Assembly: GCA_947496605.1 (NCBI GenBank)
Contig: CANMDF010000003.1
Span: forward strand, 186,001-250,000
DNA: 64,000 nucleotides
Direction of reading: 5' to 3'
Source of the DNA: an uncultured Paracoccaceae bacterium
Lineage (GTDB): Bacteria; Pseudomonadota; Alphaproteobacteria; Rhodobacterales; Rhodobacteraceae
Under the pieces are notes generated by a model. The model was not told where the DNA came from, did no database searches, and worked only from the letters and a program-made list of their open reading frames with translations. Of the stretch, positions 28,231 to 37,081 are shown in pieces. The position numbers and the translations under genes were made by a program. Positions within the stretch are counted from its first letter, which is position 1. Each line of letters starts with the position of its first letter.

Positions 28231-29040
28231 GTGGAAACGAACAAAGCGCATCTGACCAAAGATGGTATCCGCCTCTATCAAACAGGCGACTTTGCCGGCA
28301 TGGCCAAGGCGGGGGCGCTGGCTGCGCAAATTCTTGATGATATCGCGCCGCATGTTGTGCCCGGCCAAACCACAGGTGAACTAGACCGGTTGATTACCCA
28401 ATGGGTGGAGGATGCGGGTGCTGTGTCTGCGACCATCGGATACAAAGGCTATCAGCACGCCAGCTGTATTTCCGTGAACCACGTCGTCTGCCACGGCATT
28501 CCCGGTGACAAAAAGCTGAAAGATGGTGACATCCTGAACATCGACGTCACGGTGATTGTGGACGGATGGTTCGGTGATACCAGCCGCATGTATGTCGCAG
28601 GCACCCTGCCCCGCAAGGCCGAGCGTTTGATCCAAGTCACCCACGATGCCCTGATGAAGGGTATTGAGGCCGCAAAGCCCGGAAATACCTTTGGCGATAT
28701 CGGCCATGCGATCCAGCTTTATGCCGAAAGCCACCGCATGTCTGTTGTGCGCGATTTCTGCGGGCATGGGCTGGGCCGTGTGTTCCACGCGCCGCCGAAT
28801 GTATTGCACTATGGTCGCCCCGGCACAGGTGCGCGTCTGGAAGAAGGCATGTTCTTTACCATTGAGCCGATGATCAACTTGGGCCGTCCTGAGACCAAAG
28901 TGTTGGGCGATGATTGGACAGCCGTGACACGGGACAAATCCTTGTCGGCGCAATTTGAGCACTCGATCGGGATTACCGCAGATGGATGCGAAATCTTTAC
29001 GTTGTCGCCCACTGGTAAGTTTCACCCAACATACGGCTGA
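28231..29040 (+). CDS. map: Methionine aminopeptidase, type I
   Basis: 269 residues. Di-metal ligands correspond to those of E. coli MetAP: Asp105 (NIDVT), Asp116 (GDTSRM), His179 (GHGLGR), Glu212 (TIEPM) and Glu243 (FEHSIG). It removes the initiator methionine from new proteins. The start is a GTG, 56 nt after sfsA, with AAAAGGA about 11 nt upstream. No internal insertion, so a plain type Ia enzyme without N-terminal zinc finger. Confidence 0.96.
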   Translation: METNKAHLTKDGIRLYQTGDFAGMAKAGALAAQILDDIAPHVVPGQTTGELDRLITQWVEDAGAVSATIGYKGYQHASCISVNHVVCHGIPGDKKLKDGDILNIDVTVIVDGWFGDTSRMYVAGTLPRKAERLIQVTHDALMKGIEAAKPGNTFGDIGHAIQLYAESHRMSVVRDFCGHGLGRVFHAPPNVLHYGRPGTGARLEEGMFFTIEPMINLGRPETKVLGDDWTAVTRDKSLSAQFEHSIGITADGCEIFTLSPTGKFHPTYG

Positions 29041-29080
29041 ATGGGGAAAATCGCCCACGATTTCCCCTCTTGCGAATGAC

Positions 29081-29109
29081 TTGCAACTGGGGACCTGTAC
29101 CCCTATATC
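29081..29109 (+). promoter_or_regulatory. Possible sigma-70-type promoter for dctP
   Basis: TTGCAA (29081-29086) and TATATC (29104-29109) are separated by 17 nt, and the dctP start is 59 nt downstream. The match to consensus is fair only, and no experiment supports it. Confidence 0.35.
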
Positions 29110-29167
29110 TAGGTTGTCGCTAGCGGTGACACCTTTCCCCTGAAATCATGACGAGAGGATGCATGCT

Positions 29168-30196
29168 ATGCACCTGATGAAATCTGCCGCTTTGCTGGCC
29201 GCACTTGGCCTGACTGCAACTTCTGTAACCGCTCAAGAGGTGACATTGCGCTTTCAGCACTTTGTGTCCCCTGCCAGTGCGAACCCGACTTATTTCATGC
29301 AGCCTTGGGCTGATGCGATTGAGGAACAATCTGATGGTCGTATCAAGGTTGAGCTTTACCCCTTTATGCAATTGGGCGGGTCTGCCCCGAACCAATACGA
29401 CCTGATCCGCGATGGCGCGATTGATGGCGGTTGGGTCATTCCCGGCTATCAGCCGAACCGTTTTCCTGAGGCCGAGGCGATGGAATTGCCATTCATGACC
29501 ACAAAGTCTGGTGAAGAAGCCAGCGCTGCGGCGTGGGACTTCACCCAAGAATACCTGATGGATGACTTCGCTGATGTGCATGTTATCGCAGCCCACATGC
29601 ACGGCCCCGGCATTGTGCATAAGCGCGGTGCGTCTGTTGCGACGGTTGAGGATTTTGCTGGCTTGAAGCTGCGTGGCCCGTCCCGCCCTGCAACATTGCT
29701 CTTGGAAGAACTGGGGGCCACCCCGATTGGTATGCCCGTGCCACAATTCCCCGAGGCTTTGTCGCGCGGTGTCGTCGATGGCGGTGTCATCACGTGGGAA
29801 ATGTCGCCTTCGCTGAAGCTGGACGAGTTGACGGATAGCCACACAGATGTAGCGGGCGATAACGCACTCTATAACCTCTACTTCATCTGGGCGATGAACA
29901 AGGATGTGTATGAAGGCATGCCCGATGATCTGCGTGCGATCATTGACGCCAATTCAGGCATGATGGCCAGCCAGTGGGCAGGACGTGCGCATGATACGGG
30001 CGACATCGTAGGCCGTGATCTGATGGCGGCTGACGGCAATGAGATTGCGCAGCTGTCGCAGGCCGAGACAGACCGGATCAAAGCACTGGGTGCGGATGTG
30101 ACCGCCGCTTGGATCGCTGAGATGGATGCCAAGGGCTTTGATGGTGCTGCGCTGGTTGAAAGTGCGCAGGCGGCTGTCGCAGCGAATGCGAACTAA
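29168..30196 (+). CDS. TRAP transporter solute-binding protein (DctP family), orphan
   Basis: 342 residues with a signal peptide (about 1-20, ending in SVTAQE) and a DctP-type type 2 binding fold. The GLKLRGPSR block supplies the family's conserved arginine that holds a carboxylate, and MPVPQFPEALSRGVVDG and KDVYEGMP follow the usual pattern. It acts in the periplasm and hands an organic acid to a DctQM permease. No dctQ or dctM gene is next to it; the following gene is a PAP2 protein. Of three in-frame ATGs, the one at 29168 has GAGAGGA about 9 nt upstream. Confidence 0.9.
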   Translation: MHLMKSAALLAALGLTATSVTAQEVTLRFQHFVSPASANPTYFMQPWADAIEEQSDGRIKVELYPFMQLGGSAPNQYDLIRDGAIDGGWVIPGYQPNRFPEAEAMELPFMTTKSGEEASAAAWDFTQEYLMDDFADVHVIAAHMHGPGIVHKRGASVATVEDFAGLKLRGPSRPATLLLEELGATPIGMPVPQFPEALSRGVVDGGVITWEMSPSLKLDELTDSHTDVAGDNALYNLYFIWAMNKDVYEGMPDDLRAIIDANSGMMASQWAGRAHDTGDIVGRDLMAADGNEIAQLSQAETDRIKALGADVTAAWIAEMDAKGFDGAALVESAQAAVAANAN

Positions 30197-30226
30197 CAAC
30201 AACCACTGAATGCACAACCAATTGGC

Positions 30227-30255
30227 CACAGGCGTACACCCGTTGTACGCCTGTG
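30227..30255 (+). terminator. Hairpin terminator after dctP
   Basis: CACAGGCGTACA (30227-30238) pairs with TGTACGCCTGTG (30244-30255), a perfect 12-bp stem with a 5-nt loop, 30 nt after the dctP stop. The tract that follows is only weakly T-rich. It may end transcription or protect the mRNA end. Confidence 0.6.
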
Positions 30256-30331
30256 CGCTGTTTGCGTTGTGCAAAACGTGGGCAATCCGTTATGCAAAGA
30301 TGACTTTCACTGATCTGGCTAGCTTCTCTGT

Positions 30332-31360
30332 ATGACGACTTTTCCCGATACAATTACGCAAGCCAGCCTCGCTGCACGTTTTCGAAAGGCGGTCATCGCC
30401 ATAGCGTTGGTCGCTGCGTTGCTGATGATACTTCAATCAGATGCTGGCGTAAGCGCCGTTCTTGAAGTGGCCTTTAGCTATGGCTTGGGCATTGCTTCAA
30501 TTGTTGTTGTTCTCTTACTCGTCCAATTCTTTTGGGCGCGGCTAAAACAGCAGACTGACGCAGACCCGATGGCGTGGTATCGTGCATATGCGGCGCAAAT
30601 CAATTGGGGTGACATCGTTGCTTCGCTGTTTGCGCTGACAGTGACCGTATCATGTTTTACCGTCTACAAGGGCACAGTTGTAGGGGCGGGCGGCTACGGG
30701 TTTGACGCGATGTTCATCGCTTGGGATCGCACGATTTTTGCCGGTAATGATCCTTGGGTCTTGACGCATGCCATGCTGCCCTCGGTCTATGCTACAAAAG
30801 TCATAGATATTCTTTACCATCCGACGTTCTTGCCAATGGTGGTGGGCTTTATCGTCTGTATTGCGGCCAAGGCAAAAACCCCTCTGCGCTACACCTACAT
30901 GGTGGCCTACTTAGCAAGCTTTGTGATCATTGGTATGATCACAGCCAGCGCGTTGCATTCTGCCGGGCCTATTTATGAGGGCACTTTGTTCGGAGATGGG
31001 CAGACCTTCGATGAATTGGCCAAGCGACTGGCCGCCCAGAATACAGAAGCAGGGCCATTCAGCGCAGTCTTTGCGCAAGGGTATTTGCTGCAACTGAATG
31101 AACAAGGAACCACCGGTATAGGTGGTGGCATCTCAGCGATGCCGTCGATGCATATTGTACTGGCATTCTTATGGGTGTTTGCGGCTTACCACCTGAACCG
31201 TGTCCTAGGGATTGTTGTGACGTTCTATGCAATCGTCATTTGGTTCGGATCTGTTCACCTTGGATGGCACTATTTTGTAGACGGATTGGTTGGTCTCATC
31301 ATGTTGTCCGTCATCTGGTACGTCGCTGGTCGGACCTTCGGGCTTTATGGTCGCCGCTAG
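30332..31360 (+). CDS. PAP2-superfamily membrane phosphatase / transferase
   Basis: 342 residues with about seven membrane segments. PAP2 motifs are present near the C-terminus: ISAMPSMH (C2 motif with catalytic-type His) and GSVHLGWHYFVDG (C3 motif with His and Asp). The late position and spacing resemble the inositol-phosphoceramide-synthase-like PAP2 branch, so it could move a phospho-head group rather than only dephosphorylate lipid. Converges with the polyprenyl synthase gene, sharing a CTAG at the stop codons (31357-31360). Confidence 0.78.
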   Translation: MTTFPDTITQASLAARFRKAVIAIALVAALLMILQSDAGVSAVLEVAFSYGLGIASIVVVLLLVQFFWARLKQQTDADPMAWYRAYAAQINWGDIVASLFALTVTVSCFTVYKGTVVGAGGYGFDAMFIAWDRTIFAGNDPWVLTHAMLPSVYATKVIDILYHPTFLPMVVGFIVCIAAKAKTPLRYTYMVAYLASFVIIGMITASALHSAGPIYEGTLFGDGQTFDELAKRLAAQNTEAGPFSAVFAQGYLLQLNEQGTTGIGGGISAMPSMHIVLAFLWVFAAYHLNRVLGIVVTFYAIVIWFGSVHLGWHYFVDGLVGLIMLSVIWYVAGRTFGLYGRR

Positions 31361-32355
31361 GTAATCCGCGCAACCACATAATCCGCCAGATCGACTAACA
31401 TCCTTTTCAGTTCATGGTCGGGCACGGCATCCAGCGCGGATTTGGCCTTTTCCGCCCAAGCCAAAGCATCTTGCCGGGTCGCTTCCATCGTACCGTATTT
31501 AGCGAGCAAGGCGATTGCGTGATCAAGATCGCCCTCTTCTTGCTTTCCTTTTTGGATGGTGCGCACCCAGAAAGCGTGCTCATCCGCATCCGCCGCTGCT
31601 ACTGCACGGATCACCGGCAACGTCAGCTTGCGTTCACGAAAGTCATCACCGACGTTCTTACCGGTGGCTTTTGTCCCTCCATAGTCAAGCAAATCGTCAA
31701 CGATTTGGAACGAAACCCCCAACGCATCGCCATAGTCAAACAGCGCCTGTTTAGTGGCTGTGTCCTGACCCGCGATCTCTCCGCCTACTTCCATAGCTGC
31801 AGAAAACAACGCGGCTGTCTTGCCGCGCACAACCTGCAGATAGATCTCTTCGGTTGTGGCCAAATCGCTGGCGGCGGTCAGTTGCAACACTTCACCTTCG
31901 GCAATCGTGGCCGATGCATTGGCCAGAATATCAAGAACACGCAACGAGCCTGTTTCAACCATCAACTGGAATGAGCGGGCAAAAAGGTAGTCACCGACCA
32001 AGACGCTCGAGGTATTATCCCACAACAGGTTCGCTGTCGGACGCCCACGGCGTTGGCTGCTTTCATCGACCACATCGTCATGCAGCAAGGTGGCAGTGTG
32101 AATAAACTCAACCGTTGCTGCCAAATGCACGTGGTACGGGCCGTCATAGCCACACATCCGCGCCGCGGCCAACGTCAACATCGGGCGCAGACGTTTGCCG
32201 CCGGCCTCAACCAAATGCGCTGTAACTTCTGGGATGCGCGGGGCATGTTTTGAGGCCATGCGTTCGCGGATCAGCGCGTTCACTGCGGCCAGATCTTCGG
32301 CCAGGGCAGCGGCGAGCTGTTCGTGCGGTTTGGTGGCGGCGGTATCAAGGCTCAT
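31357..32355 (-). CDS. Long-chain polyprenyl diphosphate synthase
   Basis: 332 residues. The two aspartate-rich motifs are DDVVD (93-97) and DDLLD (220-224), with the GGKRLRPML and EFIHTATLLHDD blocks. It chain-lengthens isopentenyl diphosphate to an octa- or decaprenyl tail, for ubiquinone in this type of organism. An ATG at 32355 with GGAAC about 6 nt upstream is preferred over the ATGs at 32382 and 32370, which lack a ribosome site. The product chain length cannot be read. It diverges from the small DUF2007 gene. Confidence 0.92.
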   Translation of the reverse strand: MSLDTAATKPHEQLAAALAEDLAAVNALIRERMASKHAPRIPEVTAHLVEAGGKRLRPMLTLAAARMCGYDGPYHVHLAATVEFIHTATLLHDDVVDESSQRRGRPTANLLWDNTSSVLVGDYLFARSFQLMVETGSLRVLDILANASATIAEGEVLQLTAASDLATTEEIYLQVVRGKTAALFSAAMEVGGEIAGQDTATKQALFDYGDALGVSFQIVDDLLDYGGTKATGKNVGDDFRERKLTLPVIRAVAAADADEHAFWVRTIQKGKQEEGDLDHAIALLAKYGTMEATRQDALAWAEKAKSALDAVPDHELKRMLVDLADYVVARIT

Positions 32356-32411
32356 TAACAGTTCCGTCATGTGAATAGACAACGCGCACGCAGCACATTA
32401 CCTCTTGGGAG

Positions 32412-32630
32412 ATGAAAGAGCTTTTGCGCACCAACGACCCCACCGTCCTCGCTTTTGCAACCGCCCTGTTAGACAGCGAGGGTATAGACTGGTTCGCGTT
32501 TGACGTAAATATGAGCGTGCTTGAAGGCAGCATAGGCATTATGCCGCGGCGCCTGATGGTTTTGGACCGCGATTTGTTCATGGCCGAGGCCGTGATGCGC
32601 GACGGCGAGATTGACTTGGGCCGTGTCTGA
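32412..32630 (+). CDS. DUF2007-domain small protein
   Basis: 72 residues of the DUF2007/putative signal-transducing family: MKELLRTNDPTVLAFATALLDSEGI, then MSVLEGSIGIMPRRLMV. Function not established for the family; the fold is a small mixed alpha-beta domain. It overlaps the start of the methyltransferase gene, so the two are translationally coupled. It diverges from the polyprenyl synthase gene. Confidence 0.8.
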   Translation: MKELLRTNDPTVLAFATALLDSEGIDWFAFDVNMSVLEGSIGIMPRRLMVLDRDLFMAEAVMRDGEIDLGRV

Positions 32631-33378
32631 CGCGCTGACCCATGACGACTTTCTAGGCGGCAAGATCAAGGTCTGGCAGCCACGCCGTGGCTATCGGGCG
32701 GGTGTGGATCCCGTGATCTTGGCAGCGTCTGTGCTTGCCAAGCCGGGACAATCTGTTTTGGAATTGGGCTGTGGTGTTGGGGTAGCGTCATTGTGTCTTG
32801 CCGCACGCGTACCGGACCTGTCGGTTAAGGGCGTTGAGGTACAACCTGTCTATGCAGCGCTGGCGGCACGCAATGGCGCTGAGAACGCGTCACCCTTTGA
32901 CGTTGTCGTTGCAGATTTACGAAACCTACCTTCCGACCTGCGGCAGCGGCGTTTCGATCATGTGATGATGAACCCACCCTACTTTGATCGCACAACTGGC
33001 ACGGCGTCTGATGATGCGGGCAAGGACATCGCCTTTGGCGGTGAAACCCCGCTTTGGGACTGGCTTGATGTTGGCGCGCGGCGTGTTGGGCCGCGCGGGT
33101 TTCTGACAATGATTCAACGGATGGACCGTCTGCCAGAGGCGCTGGACGCGTTGCAAGGCAGGCTTGGGTCCATAATTGTGCGCCCAATCGCAGGGCGCAT
33201 TGGGCGTGCGCCCGAGTTGTTTTTACTACAAGCCCGCCAAGACGGGAAAACGCCGTTTCAAATGGCGCCCACTTTAATCATGCATGAAGGGACCACGCAC
33301 CAAGGCGATCAGGAAAGCTATACGCGCGAAGTATCTGACGTTTTGCGAAACGGCGCGGAATTGCGCATTCTGCCTTAA
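32623..33378 (+). CDS. tRNA1(Val) (adenine-37-N6)-methyltransferase-like (TrmN6 type)
   Basis: 251 residues. SAM-binding motif I is LELGCGVG (46-53), and the N6-adenine/glutamine methyltransferase catalytic motif is NPPY (117-120). The DDFLGGKIKVWQPRRGYRAGVDPVIL start is that of TrmN6/YfiC proteins. It would methylate adenine 37 in a tRNA, or another RNA or protein. A GTG start at 32623 (8-nt overlap with DUF2007) fits better than the TTG at 32611, which sits directly on the ribosome site GGCGAGA. Confidence 0.85.
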   Translation: MSDALTHDDFLGGKIKVWQPRRGYRAGVDPVILAASVLAKPGQSVLELGCGVGVASLCLAARVPDLSVKGVEVQPVYAALAARNGAENASPFDVVVADLRNLPSDLRQRRFDHVMMNPPYFDRTTGTASDDAGKDIAFGGETPLWDWLDVGARRVGPRGFLTMIQRMDRLPEALDALQGRLGSIIVRPIAGRIGRAPELFLLQARQDGKTPFQMAPTLIMHEGTTHQGDQESYTREVSDVLRNGAELRILP

Positions 33379-33494
33379 CGATTTGGAAACCTGTCTGGGT
33401 CAGGCTAAAAAAATGTCGAATTGCTGCTCTGCGGCGTGACAGAACCGATCAGATATGGTGCAATCAAATTACACCAAACCAGAGGAGGACGACC

Positions 33495-33662
33495 ATGAGC
33501 TTGAGTTCGCATTTGCAGGAACTGAAGAAGAAACACCAAAACCTCTCCGAGAACGTCGAAGTGATGCAGCGTAGCCCCGCATCAGACGACCTCGAAATCG
33601 CGAAACTTAAGAAGCAAAAGCTAATGCTAAAGGAAGAAATTTCTAAGCTGAGCGCGCATTAG
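33495..33662 (+). CDS. DUF465/YdcH-type small coiled-coil protein
   Basis: 55-residue protein beginning MSLSSHLQELKKKHQNLSE and continuing with a charged helix (DDLEIAKLKKQKLMLKEEIS). It is preceded by GAGGAGG about 5 nt before the ATG. The helix-turn-helix coiled-coil look is that of DUF465 (YdcH) proteins, whose role is not known. Missed by length-limited ORF lists. Stands alone after the methyltransferase gene. Confidence 0.83.
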   Translation: MSLSSHLQELKKKHQNLSENVEVMQRSPASDDLEIAKLKKQKLMLKEEISKLSAH

Positions 33663-33697
33663 CAAAGTCCAATACGCTCTGGCAGCGTATGGCGCTG

Positions 33698-34639
33698 TCA
33701 GAGCAAATCACTCGCATTGATCAAAGTACGGCCTGTCGCCAAATGTTTGGACGACTGAATCTCCTTTAAAACCCATGCCTCAAATGCCGCAATATGCGGG
33801 CGTTTCTCGTTGCCTAAGGGACAAATGAACCGATACTGCGCTTCGGAAATGAGTCCAATTTCGAATGGTGCAACCAATTGTCCGTCCTCGATCGCACGTG
33901 CCACCAGTGACGCACGTCCCATCACAACCCCGGCCCCAGCAACTGCGGCATCAATGGCGTGATCCGCTTGCGAAAAACGTGGGCCATGTGACGTGTCAGC
34001 GTCTACTTCGGCGGCCTTCAGCCAAGCGTCCCAACCAGTCGGCAAATTCAAGAAATTGATCGAATCGTCATGAATGAATGTCGCATGCGCCAGTTTTGCA
34101 GGGGTATCGAATTCTTGTGCCAAACGCGGCGTCATCATCGGTGTCATCCATTCGTCAAAGATGGGCCGTGAATAAACGCCTTCATCGCCGCCAAGACCAA
34201 AGCGGATCGCGACATCTACCTCGTCACGGTTGAAATCAACAATCCGTAAGGTCGCCGAAAACCGCAAATCAATGTCTTCATGGGCTTGCGCAAAATTATA
34301 CATGCGCGGCGCCAACCACTTTGACGTAAAAGCAGGGCCGGCAGTAACGGTGAGCACACCACTGTCAGTTAACCTTTTTGTACTACGCCACGCAGTGGAC
34401 AGAGTTGTGAAAGCATCCGTCGCACCAGGCGCAAGGCAACGCCCCGCCTCGGTCAGTTCTACCGCACGATTAAGACGACGAAAGACAGGTTGCCCTAAAT
34501 CTGCCTCTAGGGCCTTTATTTGATAGGACAAAGCAGCAGGCGTGACGTTTAATTCTGACGCAGCCTTGGAAAATGACATATGGCGGGCAGCGGCCTCGAA
34601 TGCGCGCAAGGCGGTGAGTGGGGGCAATCTATCTGACAT
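33698..34639 (-). CDS. LysR-family transcriptional regulator (GcvA-like)
   Basis: 313 residues. HTH near the N-terminus (LTALRAFEAAARHMSFSKAASELNVTPAALSYQIKALEADLG), then an effector domain. The start sequence matches the GcvA/AmpR branch, which often regulates a divergent gene. The next gene to the right, reading away, encodes only a 36-residue protein (34756-34866). A TCAGTT-N11-AACTGA dyad, a textbook T-N11-A LysR box, lies 4 nt upstream of the start codon, so the gene probably represses itself. Confidence 0.92.
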   Translation of the reverse strand: MSDRLPPLTALRAFEAAARHMSFSKAASELNVTPAALSYQIKALEADLGQPVFRRLNRAVELTEAGRCLAPGATDAFTTLSTAWRSTKRLTDSGVLTVTAGPAFTSKWLAPRMYNFAQAHEDIDLRFSATLRIVDFNRDEVDVAIRFGLGGDEGVYSRPIFDEWMTPMMTPRLAQEFDTPAKLAHATFIHDDSINFLNLPTGWDAWLKAAEVDADTSHGPRFSQADHAIDAAVAGAGVVMGRASLVARAIEDGQLVAPFEIGLISEAQYRFICPLGNEKRPHIAAFEAWVLKEIQSSKHLATGRTLINASDLL

Positions 34640-34642
34640 AAG

Positions 34643-34665
34643 TCAGTTTAATACAGCTTAACTGA
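34643..34665. promoter_or_regulatory. LysR-type operator (T-N11-A dyad)
   Basis: TCAGTT (34643-34648) and AACTGA (34660-34665) are perfect inverted repeats around 11 nt, so the inner T-N11-A rule of LysR boxes is met. It lies between the LysR start (34639) and the microprotein start (34756), almost touching the LysR start. Confidence 0.65.
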
Positions 34666-34755
34666 ACCAATAGAAAGTCTCGTTTGTCGGACGGCGTCCG
34701 AGTACGCATATTAGGGACATCAAGACAAACAAAGACATACACAAAGGAACACGCC

Positions 34756-34866
34756 ATGTACGAGACAACAACAAGCCCCCGCATCCGTGAAGGTATCGAA
34801 CGCGCGCACCATGAACGCGCCGAGGCACTCCGCAATGCGATCCGTTGGTTCACACGCCGCACATAA
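34756..34866 (+). CDS. Basic 36-residue microprotein
   Basis: A 36-codon frame with a good ribosome site (AAAGGAA, 34744-34750) 5 nt before the ATG. The product starts MYETTTSPRIREG and ends in a basic, aromatic helix (RAEALRNAIRWFTRRT). It is followed by a bidirectional terminator. It could be a nucleic-acid or membrane-surface peptide, but I recognize no named family. The divergent LysR gene and the operator between them suggest it is regulated. Confidence 0.65.
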   Translation: MYETTTSPRIREGIERAHHERAEALRNAIRWFTRRT

Positions 34867-34909
34867 GCCAGAATTTTCGCTACGGGTGCCGCGGTATCCG
34901 AACGAAAAA

Positions 34910-34934
34910 GGGCCACGCCTGATCAGCGTGGCCC
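34910..34934. terminator. Bidirectional terminator between microprotein and phaB
   Basis: GGGCCACGC (34910-34918) pairs with GCGTGGCCC (34926-34934) across a 7-nt loop. On the plus strand it is followed by TTATTTATT, and on the minus strand by TTTTTCG. It can end the microprotein transcript and the opposing phaAB transcript. Confidence 0.87.
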
Positions 34935-34958
34935 TTATTTATTGTAGGCTAGATTGAC

Positions 34959-35684
34959 TTAGGCCAGATACTGACCGCCGTTTGCAGACAGTGTTGAACC
35001 CGTCACAAAGCCCGCATCGTCGGATGCAAGGAAGCAAACCGCACGCGCAATTTCAGAGGCTTCACCAAGGCGGCCCACTGGGATTTGCGGCAGGATCACT
35101 TCGTTCATCACTTTCTCAGGGATCGTGCTCATCATCTCGGTGTTGATGTAACCTGGGGCTACAATGTTCACTGTGATGCCGGCGCGCGCACCTTCTTGGG
35201 CCAGTGACTTGGTAAAGCCGATGTCGCCCGCTTTGGTCGCGGCGTAGTTGGCTTGCGCAAACTGACCTTTTTGACCATTGATTGAGCTGATCGTCACAAT
35301 GCGCCCGAATTTACGCTCGCGCATACCGCCCCAAACATTATGCGTCATGTTGAACACGCCGTTCAGGTTGGTGTCGATGCATTCGTGCCACTGCTGCGGT
35401 GTCATCTTGTGGAACGGCGCATCGCGGGTGATGCCTGCGTTATTCACCAAAATCTCTACTGGGCCAAGGTCCGCTTCGATCTGAGCAATGCCTGCTTGGC
35501 ATGCTTCATAATTGCCGACGTCCCATTTGTACGTCTTGATACCAGTTTCGGCAGTAAAGGCCGCAGCCTTTTCATCATTGCCAGCGTATGTGGCTGCAAC
35601 GGTGCAGCCCATGTCCTGCAATGCTGTTGCGATAGCTGCGCCAATTCCGCGCGAGCCGCCTGTTACGAGTGCGACACGTCCCAT
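34959..35684 (-). CDS. phaB: Acetoacetyl-CoA reductase
   Basis: 241-residue short-chain dehydrogenase. NADPH-binding GGSRGIG (9-15), NNAG (81-84), the catalytic Tyr147 and Lys151 (YAATK), and the ISSINGQKGQ and APGYINTEMM blocks are those of PhbB/PhaB. It makes (R)-3-hydroxybutyryl-CoA for polyhydroxybutyrate. The start at 35684 has GGAGG about 8 nt upstream and replaces a longer frame running to 35828. It follows phaA with a hairpin (35723-35744) in between. Confidence 0.94.
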   Translation of the reverse strand: MGRVALVTGGSRGIGAAIATALQDMGCTVAATYAGNDEKAAAFTAETGIKTYKWDVGNYEACQAGIAQIEADLGPVEILVNNAGITRDAPFHKMTPQQWHECIDTNLNGVFNMTHNVWGGMRERKFGRIVTISSINGQKGQFAQANYAATKAGDIGFTKSLAQEGARAGITVNIVAPGYINTEMMSTIPEKVMNEVILPQIPVGRLGEASEIARAVCFLASDDAGFVTGSTLSANGGQYLA

Positions 35685-35722
35685 ATTCGTTCCTCCAAAG
35701 GTGTTCTCTTGATAGTTTGATA

Positions 35723-35744
35723 GGCGGCGCTGGGTCGCGCCGCC
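35723..35744. repeat. Intercistronic hairpin in phaA-phaB
   Basis: GGCGGCGC (35723-35730) and GCGCCGCC (35737-35744) form an 8-bp GC stem with a 6-nt loop in the 70-nt space between phaA and phaB. It has no T-run, so it may stabilize or partly terminate the mRNA, tuning phaB relative to phaA. Confidence 0.5.
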
Positions 35745-35754
35745 TTGATTTAGA

Positions 35755-36930
35755 TCAGGGGCGCTCAACGCAAAGTGCGACGCCCATGCCGCCACCGATG
35801 CACAAGGTAGCAAGACCTTTTTTCGCACCGCGACGCTTCATTTCGAACAATAGTGTGTTCAGCACGCGACAACCGGACGCACCGATCGGGTGGCCAATGG
35901 CGATGGCGCCACCGTTCACGTTCACGATTTCCGGATCCCAACCCATTTCTTTGTTCACGGCACAGGCCTGTGCGGCGAAAGCTTCGTTCGCTTCGACAAG
36001 GTCGAGATCACCGACGGACCAGCCTGCTTTATCCAGCGCTTTTTGTGACGCATAGATCGGGCCGACGCCCATAATGGATGGATCCAGACCGGCTGTGGCG
36101 TAAGATACGATACGCGCCAAAGGCTCAATCCCGCGCTTTTCTGCTTCGTCAGCGGACATCAGCAAAGTGGCAGCGGCGCCGTCGTTCAGGCCGGATGCGT
36201 TGGCGGCTGTCACGGACCCGTCTTTGGTGAACGCAGGGCGCAGCTTTTGCATCGCTTCCATGGTCGCGCCGTGGCGGATGTATTCGTCTTTATCTACGAT
36301 GATGTCGCCCTTGCGCGTCTTCACGGTGAAGGCTGCGATTTCATCATCAAAGCGGCCAGCGTTTTGTGCAGCTTCTGCTTTGTTTTGTGATGCGACGGCG
36401 AATTCATCTTGCATATCGCGGGTAATTTGGAATTTTTCTGCCACGTTTTCAGCGGTTTGACCCATGTGGTAGTTGTTAAATGCGTCCCACAAACCGTCGC
36501 GGATCATAGTGTCGATGTACTTCATGTCGCCCATTTTTTGACCGGCACGCAAGTGTGCTGCGTGTGTCGAGAGTGTCATGTTTTCTTGACCACCAGCTGC
36601 AACGATAGATGCATCTCCCAGTTGGATGTGCTGTGCACCAAGGGCGACCGCGCGCAGACCGGAACCACATACCTGGTTGATACCCCAAGCCGCAGATTCC
36701 TGTGGAAGGCCCGCGTTGATATGTGCCTGCCGTGCAGGGTTTTGACCCTGCGCTGCTGTCAGGACCTGACCAAGGATCGTTTCGCTGACTTCGGATTTGT
36801 CTACCCCAGCCCGCTCAACCACGGCTTGGAGTACAGCTGCGCCCAGATCGTGGGCAGGTGTTGTTGCGAATGATCCACCGAAGCTGCCCACGGCAGTACG
36901 GGCGGCGGATGCGATAACGACGTTGGTCAT
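35755..36930 (-). CDS. phaA: Acetyl-CoA acetyltransferase (PHB thiolase)
   Basis: 391 residues. The nucleophilic cysteine is Cys88 (NQVCGSGL), with histidine in [10 protein letters not shown] and the second cysteine in CIGGGMG near the C-terminus. Length and blocks are those of biosynthetic PhaA. It condenses two acetyl-CoA to acetoacetyl-CoA, the first step of polyhydroxybutyrate synthesis, and the phaB neighbour supports this. The 151-nt gap upstream (36931-37081) must hold the promoter; I do not see a clear consensus there. Confidence 0.95.
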   Translation of the reverse strand: MTNVVIASAARTAVGSFGGSFATTPAHDLGAAVLQAVVERAGVDKSEVSETILGQVLTAAQGQNPARQAHINAGLPQESAAWGINQVCGSGLRAVALGAQHIQLGDASIVAAGGQENMTLSTHAAHLRAGQKMGDMKYIDTMIRDGLWDAFNNYHMGQTAENVAEKFQITRDMQDEFAVASQNKAEAAQNAGRFDDEIAAFTVKTRKGDIIVDKDEYIRHGATMEAMQKLRPAFTKDGSVTAANASGLNDGAAATLLMSADEAEKRGIEPLARIVSYATAGLDPSIMGVGPIYASQKALDKAGWSVGDLDLVEANEAFAAQACAVNKEMGWDPEIVNVNGGAIAIGHPIGASGCRVLNTLLFEMKRRGAKKGLATLCIGGGMGVALCVERP

Positions 36931-37081
36931 GAATAGTCCCCTTCAAGTTTTCAATTGGACAAGAAGGTGCCATTTACACGTATCAGGTGCAAGGCGACCC
37001 ATTGTCCGCTCGCCCCGTTGGGTAGGCCGAAAGTTGACGTAGGGCAAATCATTTCCCCTATGCGCTCAGCGCAACCCCCCA

